This document shows, in pieces, positions 1-4,918 of a stretch of 5,620 nt of DNA. Every line of letters starts with the position of its first letter. Within the stretch, counting starts at the first letter, position 1. A program made the translations under genes and the position numbers. The notes beneath the pieces are model-generated. The model was not told the origin of the DNA, did no database searches, and saw only the letters and a program-made list of their open reading frames with translations. Source of the stretch: Rhodospirillales bacterium (GTDB taxonomy: Bacteria; Pseudomonadota; Alphaproteobacteria; Rhodospirillales; JABHCV01); contig JADHSW010000183.1 in assembly GCA_016776705.1 (NCBI GenBank), positions 1 through 5,620 on the forward strand, given 5' to 3'.

Positions 1-94
1 CAGCGCGGGCCGTGCTGCCGGCCACAAAGTGCTCAATCAACTTGCCTTGCTGACGGGCTGTAAGCCTACTTTTGCGGATGTACATCGTAGCCAT
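1..94 (-). CDS. IS1595-family transposase, N-terminal 31 residues (partial)
   Basis: Only the first 31 codons are visible; the rest is off the left edge. The peptide starts MATMYIRKSRLTARQQGKL and goes on to an IEHFVAGSTARA segment. This matches the N-terminal pattern I know from IS1595/IS1016 transposases, a basic KSKL start, then a LIE.FVAG.TAR segment that is part of a helix-turn-helix-like region. The ATG at 94-92 is preceded by a strong Shine-Dalgarno, GGGAGAGG (109 to 102), seven bases away, which fixes the start. The catalytic DDE/DDN residues lie outside the window, so it cannot be judged intact or broken. The product would catalyse cut-and-paste or replicative movement of its own element. 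Confidence 0.75.
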   Translation of the reverse strand, partial: MATMYIRKSRLTARQQGKLIEHFVAGSTARA

Positions 95-97
95 GAT

Positions 98-115
98 AGA
101 ACCTCTCCCGGTTCT
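98..115 (-). promoter_or_regulatory. Hairpin-forming inverted repeat around the IS1595 transposase ribosome site
   Basis: On the minus strand AGAACC (115-110) and GGTTCT (103-98) are perfect 6-bp complements with a 6-nt loop GGGAGA (109-104). The Shine-Dalgarno GGGAGAGG occupies the loop and the first two bases of the 3' arm. A transcript entering from outside the element would carry both arms. The repeat is seen directly; an effect on translation is inference. Confidence 0.4.
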
Positions 116-123
116 TAGCTACT

Positions 124-312
124 TCAGCCCCTAAATTTATGTATCATCACCATAGCGCTCGCATAACCCACGCTCAACGTCCCAAGAGATTCCGGGCCCT
201 CGATTTTGAGATCGTCACAAATGGTCAGGGCGACAAGGTTGCTTTGCATCACCGGTTCATCAACAAGGATCAGGTTGGGGCCTGTTATCTCCTCAGGGCC
301 AATACCAGCAGT
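124..312 (-). pseudogene. Unassigned 62-codon open frame, possible gene remnant cut by IS1595
   Basis: The 131-334 stretch between the IS1595 end and the solute-binding gene holds no confident gene. On the minus strand one frame is open for 62 codons, from just after a TGA (315-313) to a TGA at 126-124. That last stop lies inside the IS terminus, so the open frame runs across the insertion junction and ends five bases inside the element. It has no good start codon or Shine-Dalgarno near its beginning. The visible peptide includes GPNLILVDEPVMQSNLVALT and later ESLGTLSVGYASAM, which reads like globular protein, but I do not recognise a family. A plus-strand frame (139-333) is also open, rich in His and Ser, and looks like a shadow. 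The open frame may be a remnant of a gene interrupted by the element, or chance. Confidence 0.25.
132..139. repeat. Candidate target-site duplication of the IS1595 element (one copy)
   Basis: The eight bases directly outside the IS1595 terminus are TAAATTTA, AT-only and perfectly palindromic. Length and base content fit the 8-bp duplications of this family. The second copy would be beyond the left edge, so duplication is not shown. Confidence 0.4.
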
Positions 313-334
313 TCATGTCAATCCATCGAATGAA

Positions 335-1075
335 TTAACGATACCTGGCCAATATTTTATCATAGGTCCCGTCCTTTTTAATTTGCCTCAAACCAGTATT
401 AAATTTTTTGAGCAAAACCTCCGAACCGTCCAAATTTTTACTTAAACAGGAATAATAATCGCCGTAACTGATTTCGTGATACGTCACCATGTCAGACTGG
501 TTTCGATTCTTCAGATAAAAGAGAGTGGGTGCATCGTAGCTATAATAAAAATCTATGCGGCCTCTAAAAAGCATTTCGAGGCCCTGGGATTCATTCGTCA
601 GTTCCACAATATTCTTGATTTTTGCAGCATGAAGATTTTCAACGATATTGTACCCTTTAATCACACCAACTTTTTTGTCGCCAATATCCTCAACCCGGGT
701 CAGATTCGTAAACCCTTTTTCGGATAGGCTAAACAGGCCCGATGATGCTTTTCCCAATGGGTCTGAAAAATAGAGATATTTTTCCCGTTCCAGTGTGCTG
801 GAACAACTGCACACTCCATCCACCCTTCCATAGCGCGCTTCATACAAGGCGCGTTCCCAAGGCATATATTCAATTTGCACGGAAATACCGGCTCGCTTGA
901 ACACTTCCTCAAGAAACTCGACATCAAACCCCGGTAGCCCGGAGTCACTGTTTTCCATCTTGTATGGGGGGAATTCATTGCAGGCGAATACAACAGAGTC
1001 GGATGCCGATGCGGCTCCACTAATTTCAAGCCACGAAAAAAATAATACTCCGGACATGATTCGCCAAATTGACAT
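335..1075 (-). CDS. Periplasmic solute-binding protein, SBP_bac_3 (amino-acid-type) family
   Basis: A 246-residue protein of the extracellular solute-binding family 3. The N-terminus (residues 1-24) is a signal peptide: short basic start, hydrophobic core GVLFFSW, and an Ala-Ser-Ala site before residue 25. Family marks are the first strand and loop FACNEFPPYKM (30-40), GFDVEFLEEVFKRAG (49-63), PWERAL (72-77), GRVDGV (83-88) and a TLEREKYLYFSDPLG segment (94-108). The C-terminus KKDGTYDKILARYR is typical of an intact ending. Length is normal for the family. No permease or ATPase gene is adjacent, so this is an orphan binding protein whose ligand cannot be told; amino acids or small organic acids are the family's usual ligands. 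The ATG at 1075 directly follows an in-frame TAG and has only a weak ribosome site; Met7 is an alternative start. Base composition is clearly AT-richer than genes right of the tRNA, suggesting acquisition. Confidence 0.8.
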   Translation of the reverse strand: MSIWRIMSGVLFFSWLEISGAASASDSVVFACNEFPPYKMENSDSGLPGFDVEFLEEVFKRAGISVQIEYMPWERALYEARYGRVDGVCSCSSTLEREKYLYFSDPLGKASSGLFSLSEKGFTNLTRVEDIGDKKVGVIKGYNIVENLHAAKIKNIVELTNESQGLEMLFRGRIDFYYSYDAPTLFYLKNRNQSDMVTYHEISYGDYYSCLSKNLDGSEVLLKKFNTGLRQIKKDGTYDKILARYR

Positions 1076-1142
1076 CTAGAAATCCACAATTTTCATGAAA
1101 TGAATGATGTTACCTGCACTGAACATCGACGCTGGTCTTAAC

Positions 1143-1169
1143 TTGGATAAGTCTTTCATATTCGGATAA
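1143..1169. repeat. Two direct TYGGATAA repeats in the solute-binding gene leader
   Basis: TTGGATAA (1143-1150) and TCGGATAA (1162-1169) match at 7 of 8 bases, with starts 19 bp apart, close to two helix turns. They lie between the predicted promoter and the ATG at 1075. They could bind a regulator or be chance. Confidence 0.25.
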
Positions 1170-1197
1170 TGCCGACAATATTGAGTGTATTTCTTAC

Positions 1198-1220
1198 TTT
1201 CCAATTATATGCGTTGGAAA
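1198..1220. promoter_or_regulatory. Operator-like palindrome TTTCCAA-N9-TTGGAAA over the predicted -10
   Basis: Two perfect 7-bp inverted arms (1198-1204 and 1214-1220) are separated by nine bases, with arm centres 16 bp apart. The palindrome straddles the predicted -10 box of the solute-binding gene. It has no T-tract on either side, so it is a poor terminator candidate. That position would suit a dimeric repressor; the role is inferred. Confidence 0.4.
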
Positions 1221-1233
1221 TTGTCAAAATCAA
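1204..1233 (-). promoter_or_regulatory. Predicted sigma70-type promoter for the solute-binding gene
   Basis: On the minus strand a -35-like TTGATT (1233-1228) is followed 18 bp later by a perfect -10 TATAAT (1209-1204). A perfect TTGACA (1227-1222) also lies here, but only 12 bp from the -10, too close to be used with it. Transcription would start near 1197 and leave a leader of about 120 nt before the ATG at 1075. Confidence 0.45.
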
Positions 1234-1244
1234 TGGCTCTTTTG

Positions 1245-1248
1245 GGTC
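1245..1248. repeat. IS1182 target-site duplication, left copy (GGTC)
   Basis: GGTC lies directly outside the left terminal repeat and is repeated exactly outside the right one at 2933-2936. A 4-bp duplication is compatible with this family. Confidence 0.7.
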
Positions 1249-1264
1249 CAGGCTGTGTAAAAAC
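1249..1264 (+). repeat. IS1182 left terminal inverted repeat
   Basis: CAGGCTGTGTAAAAAC, identical to the reverse complement of 2917-2932. The match stops at the next base (G against A). Confidence 0.85.
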
Positions 1265-1298
1265 GTGATGCATGATATGATTCTCTCATAGTTTTGTC

Positions 1299-1305
1299 GG
1301 GAGGG
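1299..1305 (+). promoter_or_regulatory. Strong ribosome binding site of the IS1182 transposase
   Basis: GGGAGGG ends four bases before the ATG at 1310, a near-ideal Shine-Dalgarno that fixes this start. A TATGAT at 1276-1281 may serve as a -10 box, but no convincing -35 stands at the right distance upstream. Confidence 0.7.
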
Positions 1306-1309
1306 TTTT

Positions 1310-2752
1310 ATGAAGCGTTTTGTCGAAGGCGAAGACCGCAGTCAAAGCACTTTGTTCCCCGAACGACTAGATGATTATGTTGGCGAGGATAATCCCGTAC
1401 GGGTGGTCGATGTCTTTGTCGATGAACTTGATTTGGGTGGTTTGGGTTTTAGCCGGGTTGAACCTCTGGCGACCGGCAGGCCAGGTTATCATCCTTCTGT
1501 TCTACTGAAGCTTTATATCTACGGTTACCTCAACCGGGTTCAATCGAGCCGTCGGCTGGAGCGCGAAGCCGGGCGCAATGTGGAAGTGATGTGGCTGACC
1601 GGTCGCCTGGCACCGGATCACAAGACGATAGCCAACTTCCGTAAAGATAATGGCCCTGCGATCCGTAAAGTCTGTGCTCAGTTTGTTGGCTTATGCCGTC
1701 AGCTCAATCTTTTTACCGACGCCAGCGTGGCGATTGACGGAAGTAAGTTCAAGGCCGTCAACACCCGCGATAAAAACTTCACGCGAGGCAAGATAAAGCG
1801 CCGCATGGATCAGATCGAAGAGAGTGTTGATCGTTATCTGCATCAACTTGACAGCGCGGATCGGCAAGAACCATCTCGAGCGCGAACGATGACGACGGAA
1901 CGCTTGAACAGCAAAATCGAGACGCTCAAGAACGAGATGCTACGCTTGCAAAGGCTTGAAGCTCAGATGCTGACAACACCCGGCCAGCAGATATCCCTGA
2001 CGGATCCTGATGCCCGTTCAATGGCGACGAGTGGACGAGGCAGCGGCATGGTCGCTTACAATGTGCAGTCCGCCGTGGATACTAGGCATCATCTGATCGT
2101 CGCCCATGAGGTGACCAATTCAGGCTCCGACCGTTCTCAACTCTCTGGCATGGCGAAGCAGGCGAAAGTGGCTCTCAAGACAGACAAGCTCGATGTCGTT
2201 GCTGATCGCGGTTACTTTAGCAACCTCGACCTTTTGGCCTGCGATAAGGCTGGTATCTGCGTCACTCTTCCTAAGCCGATGACCTCGGGGAACAAGGCCA
2301 AGAGCCATTTTGGCAAACAGGATTTTCGCTATGTGAAGGAGGAAGATGTTTACATCTGTCCTGCCGGCGAGCGACTGGCTTATCACTATACAAACGAAGA
2401 AAAAGGGCTGACGCTACGCCGCTACTGGATCAACACCTGTCAGAACTGCACCATCAAGGATCAATGTACGACAGGCAAAGAACGCCGAATTAGACGCTGG
2501 GAACACGAACACATTCTCGAAGCTATCCAGCAACGCCTTGACGAGAACCCGCAGAAAATGCGGTTGCGACGTGAAACGGTTGAACATCCATTCGGAACCA
2601 TCAAATCATGGATGGGATACACCCACTTCCAGATGAAGACGTTGAAAAATGTTGGAACAGAAATGGCGCTGCATGTGCTAGCCTACAACCTCAAACGCGT
2701 CATCAACATCATCGGCATCCGCCCGCTGATCGCAGCGATGAGAGCTGCATAG
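1310..2752 (+). CDS. IS1182-family transposase (DDE type)
   Basis: A full-length 480-residue transposase that moves the surrounding element. The N-terminal third is the DUF772-type domain of IS1182/IS5-like transposases: SQSTLFPERLDDYV near residue 12, GRPGYHPSVLLKLYIYGYLN around 56-75, and a LAPDHKTIANFRKDN segment. The RNase H-like core supplies the acidic triad: Asp143 in AIDGSKFKA, Asp299 in VVADRGYFS and Glu425 in VEHPFGTIKSWMG. Between the first two Asp residues lies a charged helical insert (about 170-225) likely to form a coiled coil. A Cys set, Cys350, Cys377, Cys380 and Cys386 (CPAG, then CQNC and DQC), is the zinc-ribbon-like signature common in this family and sits before the catalytic Glu. 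No frameshift or missing residue is seen, so the enzyme is probably functional. Confidence 0.95.
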   Translation: MKRFVEGEDRSQSTLFPERLDDYVGEDNPVRVVDVFVDELDLGGLGFSRVEPLATGRPGYHPSVLLKLYIYGYLNRVQSSRRLEREAGRNVEVMWLTGRLAPDHKTIANFRKDNGPAIRKVCAQFVGLCRQLNLFTDASVAIDGSKFKAVNTRDKNFTRGKIKRRMDQIEESVDRYLHQLDSADRQEPSRARTMTTERLNSKIETLKNEMLRLQRLEAQMLTTPGQQISLTDPDARSMATSGRGSGMVAYNVQSAVDTRHHLIVAHEVTNSGSDRSQLSGMAKQAKVALKTDKLDVVADRGYFSNLDLLACDKAGICVTLPKPMTSGNKAKSHFGKQDFRYVKEEDVYICPAGERLAYHYTNEEKGLTLRRYWINTCQNCTIKDQCTTGKERRIRRWEHEHILEAIQQRLDENPQKMRLRRETVEHPFGTIKSWMGYTHFQMKTLKNVGTEMALHVLAYNLKRVINIIGIRPLIAAMRAA

Positions 2753-2754
2753 GC

Positions 2755-2772
2755 GCCCAAGGGCTTTTTTTT
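2755..2772 (+). terminator. Possible weak intrinsic terminator after the transposase
   Basis: GCCC-AA-GGGC (2755-2764) is followed by eight T residues (2765-2772), starting three bases after the transposase stop. The stem is only four pairs and the two-base loop is too tight to close as drawn, so termination would be weak. Confidence 0.35.
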
Positions 2773-2916
2773 GCTCCGGATCAGACCAGGTCGTCGCCAA
2801 TAAAGGCTCATAAAGCCCATTCGTTGCCGATAGACAAATAAATCGACAAAACGGAAAGTCCGCCGTCGTCAGGTCATCAAAACCTGTGGGTACACCTCAC
2901 AGAAGAAACGGAAAAT

Positions 2917-2932
2917 GTTTTTACACAGCCTG
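2917..2932 (-). repeat. IS1182 right terminal inverted repeat
   Basis: Reverse complement reads CAGGCTGTGTAAAAAC, identical over 16 bases to the left end. The 2773-2916 stretch inside it has no gene; it holds a loose inverted repeat, CTGTG and CACAG (2884-2902), of unknown meaning. Confidence 0.85.
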
Positions 2933-2936
2933 GGTC
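2933..2936. repeat. IS1182 target-site duplication, right copy (GGTC)
   Basis: Exact match to 1245-1248. Removing one copy and the element restores a continuous sequence through GGTC. The following 2937-3019 is a short spacer without a gene, containing a run of eight C (2957-2964). Confidence 0.7.
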
Positions 2937-3019
2937 AGAAACAGACCAGATCATCGCCCCCCCCTCAAAGCGGGTATTCGACGGACTTCGGCAAGTTAAG
3001 GCAATTCGGTGAGGAAAAG

Positions 3020-3106
3020 TGGTGCCCCCGGGGAGAATCGAACTCCCACTCCCGTAAAGGAACGGGATTTTGAATCCCGCGCGTCTACCAGTTCCGCCAC
3101 AGGGGC
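3020..3106 (-). tRNA. tRNA-Leu, anticodon CAA
   Basis: An 87-nt class II tRNA including an encoded CCA (TGG on the plus strand at 3020-3022). Acceptor arms GCCCCTG and CGGGGGC pair over seven bases with one T-G pair, followed by discriminator A. The D-loop carries GGTAGAC. The anticodon stem CGGGA/TCCCG closes the loop TTCAAAA, giving anticodon CAA at 3072-3070, which reads UUG. A long variable arm of about 15 nt and the T arm GGGAG-TTCGATT-CTCCC complete a normal tRNA-Leu. Position 32 is U, the site that TrmJ-type enzymes methylate in some tRNAs; whether this tRNA is a substrate cannot be told. No clear terminator is visible after its 3' end. tRNA 3' ends are common integration sites, and the accessory stretch lies on this gene's 3' side. 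Confidence 0.95.
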
Positions 3107-3124
3107 CCCATATCGGAAGCGGCC

Positions 3125-3152
3125 ATCATAGTCAGGACTTTGCCGGGGTCAA
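3125..3152 (-). promoter_or_regulatory. Sigma70 promoter of the tRNA-Leu gene
   Basis: On the minus strand TTGACC (3152-3147) and TATGAT (3130-3125) are separated by 16 bp and each differ from consensus at one position. Transcription should start near 3117, about ten bases before the mature tRNA. The bases after the -10 are GC-rich (GGCCGC), as is common at stable-RNA promoters under stringent control. Confidence 0.7.
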
Positions 3153-3173
3153 TATGGATATTTGATGGGACCA

Positions 3174-3202
3174 TTGCAGATCGCCCTCGAGACTGCTAAA
3201 CC
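3174..3202 (+). promoter_or_regulatory. Tentative promoter of the yqaA-dsbB-coq7 operon
   Basis: TTGCAG (3174-3179) is followed 17 bp later by TAAACC (3197-3202), with a TG at 3194-3195 that could make an extended -10. The -10 itself is poor. It would give a leader of about 45 nt and be divergent from the tRNA promoter. Confidence 0.25.
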
Positions 3203-3253
3203 TCCGTTTCACCTTTGTTTTTCGACTTTTTTATCTGCGGGAGACGCCTTAAA

Positions 3254-3835
3254 GTGCTCAGAGGACTGTACGATTGGACCATGAATCTGGCTGGACATCG
3301 CCATGCATTGGCCGCCCTGGCGCTGGTTTCCTTTATTGAAAGTTCGGTTTTTCCGATCCCGCCCGACATCCTGATCATCCCCATGGTGCTGGCGGCGCGC
3401 GAGAAAGCCTGGCGTATCGCCCTTGTCTGCACCATTGCCTCGGTGCTGGGCGGGCTGGCCGGATACGGAATCGGCTATTCCCTGTATGAAACCGTCGGCA
3501 AACCGCTGCTTGATTTCTATGGCTACGGCGACAAATTCGCCCAGTTCCAGGGCTATTACCATGAATGGGGCGCCTGGATCGTCGGCGGTGCCGGTTTGAC
3601 CCCCTTCCCCTACAAGGTCATTACCATTGCCAGTGGGGTCGCTGATCTGGACCTGATCGTCTTTACCGTGGCGTCGCTGCTGTCGCGGGGATTGCGATTC
3701 TTTATCGTCGCCGGCCTGTTGTGGTATTTTGGCGAGCCGATCCGCATTTTTATCGAAAAGAACCTTGGCTTGTTGGCGAGCGCGTTCTTTGTGCTTCTGT
3801 TTGGTGGTTTCGTACTGATCAAGTTTCTTCTGTAG
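3254..3835 (+). CDS. yqaA: YqaA-family inner-membrane protein (VTT/DedA-like)
   Basis: A 193-residue integral membrane protein of the YqaA group within the VTT (DedA-like, SNARE-associated) superfamily. About four or five hydrophobic segments are visible, including 18-29, 34-46, 53-78, 109-135 and a C-terminal pair. The family's re-entrant motifs are present: Glu29 with FPIPPD (33-38) and GAGLTPFPYK (112-121), followed by an IASGVADL segment. Superfamily members are linked to lipid or membrane homeostasis, some as lipid scramblases or flippases; the exact substrate of this subgroup is not known. I chose GTG at 3254 because GGGAG lies ten bases upstream and the conserved LRGLYDW starts right after it. 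The frame is open further upstream to a TTG at 3215, and ATG 3282 is a shorter alternative. It leads the operon, with dsbB starting 8 nt after its stop. Confidence 0.85.
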   Translation: MLRGLYDWTMNLAGHRHALAALALVSFIESSVFPIPPDILIIPMVLAAREKAWRIALVCTIASVLGGLAGYGIGYSLYETVGKPLLDFYGYGDKFAQFQGYYHEWGAWIVGGAGLTPFPYKVITIASGVADLDLIVFTVASLLSRGLRFFIVAGLLWYFGEPIRIFIEKNLGLLASAFFVLLFGGFVLIKFLL

Positions 3836-3843
3836 GCCTGCCC

Positions 3844-4347
3844 ATGACCCTGTCCCGCCTGTTACCAATTTTTATTCTTCTGGCTTCAGCCTCGTCCCTT
3901 GCCTTTGCCCTGACCAGCCAATTTCTGTTCGATAAGGACCCCTGCATCCTGTGTCTGTACCAGCGCGTCCCCTTCGCTGTTACCGGGCTGCTGGCGATTT
4001 TGGCCTTGCGGTTGAATAAATCATCTTCATTGATTTCGCTGATCGTCATCGCCTGTGGGCTGATTTATCTGAGCGGGGCCGGTATCGCCATCTACCATGT
4101 CGGGGTTGAACAACACTGGTGGATATCGGGCTGCACCGGGTCAATCGCTGAAGACGTGACCTTGGACCAGCTTCGCGCCAGCCTGATGCAAAAGCCGGAA
4201 AAAGCCTGTGACGATGTGGACTGGACCTTGTTCGGCATCAGCATGGCGACTTACAATGTTTTCTTCTCGAGCCTGCTTGGCCTGGTGACGCTTGGCGCTG
4301 GCCTGCAAATGTCGAAAACCCGCAAACGGGAAATGGTGAGTGACTGA
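3844..4347 (+). CDS. dsbB: Disulfide bond formation protein B (DsbB family)
   Basis: A 167-residue inner-membrane thiol oxidoreductase that reoxidises the periplasmic DsbA and passes the electrons to quinone. Four hydrophobic helices are visible: about 5-25, 42-58, 62-85 and 129-155. The first redox pair is Cys34-Cys37 in PCILCLYQR, with Arg41 in the place of the conserved Arg near the quinone site. The second periplasmic pair is Cys97 (ISGCTGS) and Cys122 (KACDDVDW). The YHVGVEQHWW stretch (84-93) before Cys97 is typical of alphaproteobacterial DsbB. All four working cysteines are present and the length fits. Its ATG is 8 nt after the yqaA stop with only a weak AGG ribosome site, so translational coupling is likely. 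Its last codons overlap the coq7 start by 8 nt. No dsbA lies in the window. The less specific name DsbI cannot be fully excluded. Confidence 0.92.
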   Translation: MTLSRLLPIFILLASASSLAFALTSQFLFDKDPCILCLYQRVPFAVTGLLAILALRLNKSSSLISLIVIACGLIYLSGAGIAIYHVGVEQHWWISGCTGSIAEDVTLDQLRASLMQKPEKACDDVDWTLFGISMATYNVFFSSLLGLVTLGAGLQMSKTRKREMVSD

Positions 4348-4918
4348 AAATAGCAAAACCTATTCATCGAAGGACGGACGCCTGCCCGGTGATTTAAGCC
4401 GCAAACAGTTGATTGAACGCATCATCCGCGTCGATCAGGCCGGAGAATATGGCGCTGTGCGCATTTATGAGGGGCAGTTGAGCGTGCTCGGAAAGTCGGA
4501 CAAAGGACCTGTCATCCGAAACATGCTTGCCCAGGAAGTAGATCATCTTGACACCTTCAACAAAATGGTTGGCGAGCGCCGAGTCAGGCCAACCGCGCTG
4601 ATGCCCCTGTGGCATCTGGCCGGTTTCGCCCTGGGCGCTGGTACGGCCCTGCTGGGCGAAAAAGCCGCCATGGCCTGCACGGTCGCTGTTGAGGAAGTCA
4701 TCGACGAGCACTACGCCGAGCAGATCAAAAAGCTGGACCGTATGGGCGGCGACGAGAAAGACCTGAGCAAAACCTGCGAGCAGTTCCGCAAGGACGAATT
4801 GGCGCACCGGGATACAGGCCTTGAACACGGGGCCGAACAGGCCCCCGGCTATGAAGGCCTAAGCGCCCTGATCAAAACCGGCTCGCGCATGGCGATCTGG
4901 CTTTCCGAGAGAATTTAG
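4340..4918 (+). CDS. coq7: 3-demethoxyubiquinol 3-hydroxylase, di-iron Coq7
   Basis: A 192-residue ferritin-like di-iron enzyme that hydroxylates demethoxyubiquinol in the penultimate steps of ubiquinone synthesis at the inner membrane face. All six expected metal ligands are visible: Glu36 (DQAGEYGA), Glu66 and His69 (QEVDHL), Glu118 (VAVEEVIDEHY), and Glu153 and His156 (DELAHRD). The stretch RPTALMPLWHLAGFALGAGT followed by ALLGEKAAMACT (83-114) is almost identical to eukaryotic COQ7 and likely forms the membrane-contact helix region. The end, SRMAIWLSERI, is the usual family C-terminus. Translation begins at GTG 4340, inside the end of dsbB (8-nt overlap), pointing to coupled translation; GGTGA just before may act as ribosome site. 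Aerobic use of oxygen is implied, in contrast to lineages that use UbiF. Confidence 0.95.
   Translation: MTENSKTYSSKDGRLPGDLSRKQLIERIIRVDQAGEYGAVRIYEGQLSVLGKSDKGPVIRNMLAQEVDHLDTFNKMVGERRVRPTALMPLWHLAGFALGAGTALLGEKAAMACTVAVEEVIDEHYAEQIKKLDRMGGDEKDLSKTCEQFRKDELAHRDTGLEHGAEQAPGYEGLSALIKTGSRMAIWLSERI

Larger units (their letters stand above)
1..131 (-). mobile_element. IS1595-family insertion sequence, one end only (runs off the left edge)
   Basis: This is the 5' end, relative to its transposase, of an IS1595/IS1016-type element. Read on the minus strand it begins with GGGGCTGAAGTAGCTAAG (131 to 114), which looks like the terminal repeat of this group. A strong ribosome binding site and a transposase start follow within 40 nt, the compact layout usual for such elements. 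The outer boundary is placed at 131 because the GGGG start of the repeat ends there. The family makes 8-bp AT-rich target duplications, and the adjacent 132-139 reads TAAATTTA. The other end and the matching duplication lie outside the window, so family and boundary are inferred from the protein start and the terminus only. Confidence 0.75.
1249..2932 (+). mobile_element. Complete IS1182-family insertion sequence, 1684 bp
   Basis: The element is bounded by perfect 16-bp terminal inverted repeats, CAGGCTGTGTAAAAAC at 1249-1264 and its complement at 2917-2932, and flanked by GGTC direct repeats. It carries one intact transposase (1310-2752). About 60 bp precede the gene and 180 bp follow it, the latter without a coding region. 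Intact ends, an intact frame and a matching duplication suggest a fairly recent insertion that may still be active. Its ends are AT-tolerant and its gene is near 50% GC, unlike the GC-rich core genes to the right. Confidence 0.9.

Noticed and set aside
127..312. GPNLILVDEP in the unassigned minus-strand frame resembles an ABC ATPase Walker B strand.
   Set aside because: The following residues lack the D-loop and switch His pattern of ABC proteins, and no signature motif precedes it.
139..333. Plus-strand open frame of 64 codons beginning with a His-rich MYHHHSAR peptide.
   Set aside because: No ribosome site and no recognisable protein pattern; it is antisense to a slightly more protein-like frame and starts at the IS junction.
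1198..1220. TTTCCAA-N9-TTGGAAA as a terminator.
   Set aside because: AT-rich stem without a T-tract on either side, and it sits over a promoter rather than after a gene.
1204..1227. Perfect TTGACA and TATAAT on the minus strand upstream of the solute-binding gene.
   Set aside because: They are only 12 bp apart, too short for a sigma70 promoter; TTGATT with 18-bp spacing was used instead.
2783..2958. A 17-base near-repeat, CAGACCAGGTCGTCGCC at 2783-2799 inside IS1182 and CAGACCAGATCATCGCC at 2942-2958 just outside it (15 of 17 identical).
   Set aside because: A match of this quality is expected by chance about once or twice among all pairs in a window this size, and it does not fit the element ends or duplication.
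3209..3868. Long minus-strand open frame opposite yqaA (219 codons).
   Set aside because: Antisense shadow of a well-supported membrane protein gene; low-complexity Gln/Lys/Gly-rich translation, typical of such shadows in GC-rich DNA.
4394..4828. Minus-strand open frame opposite coq7 (144 codons).
   Set aside because: Antisense shadow; the plus strand encodes Coq7 with all six metal ligands.
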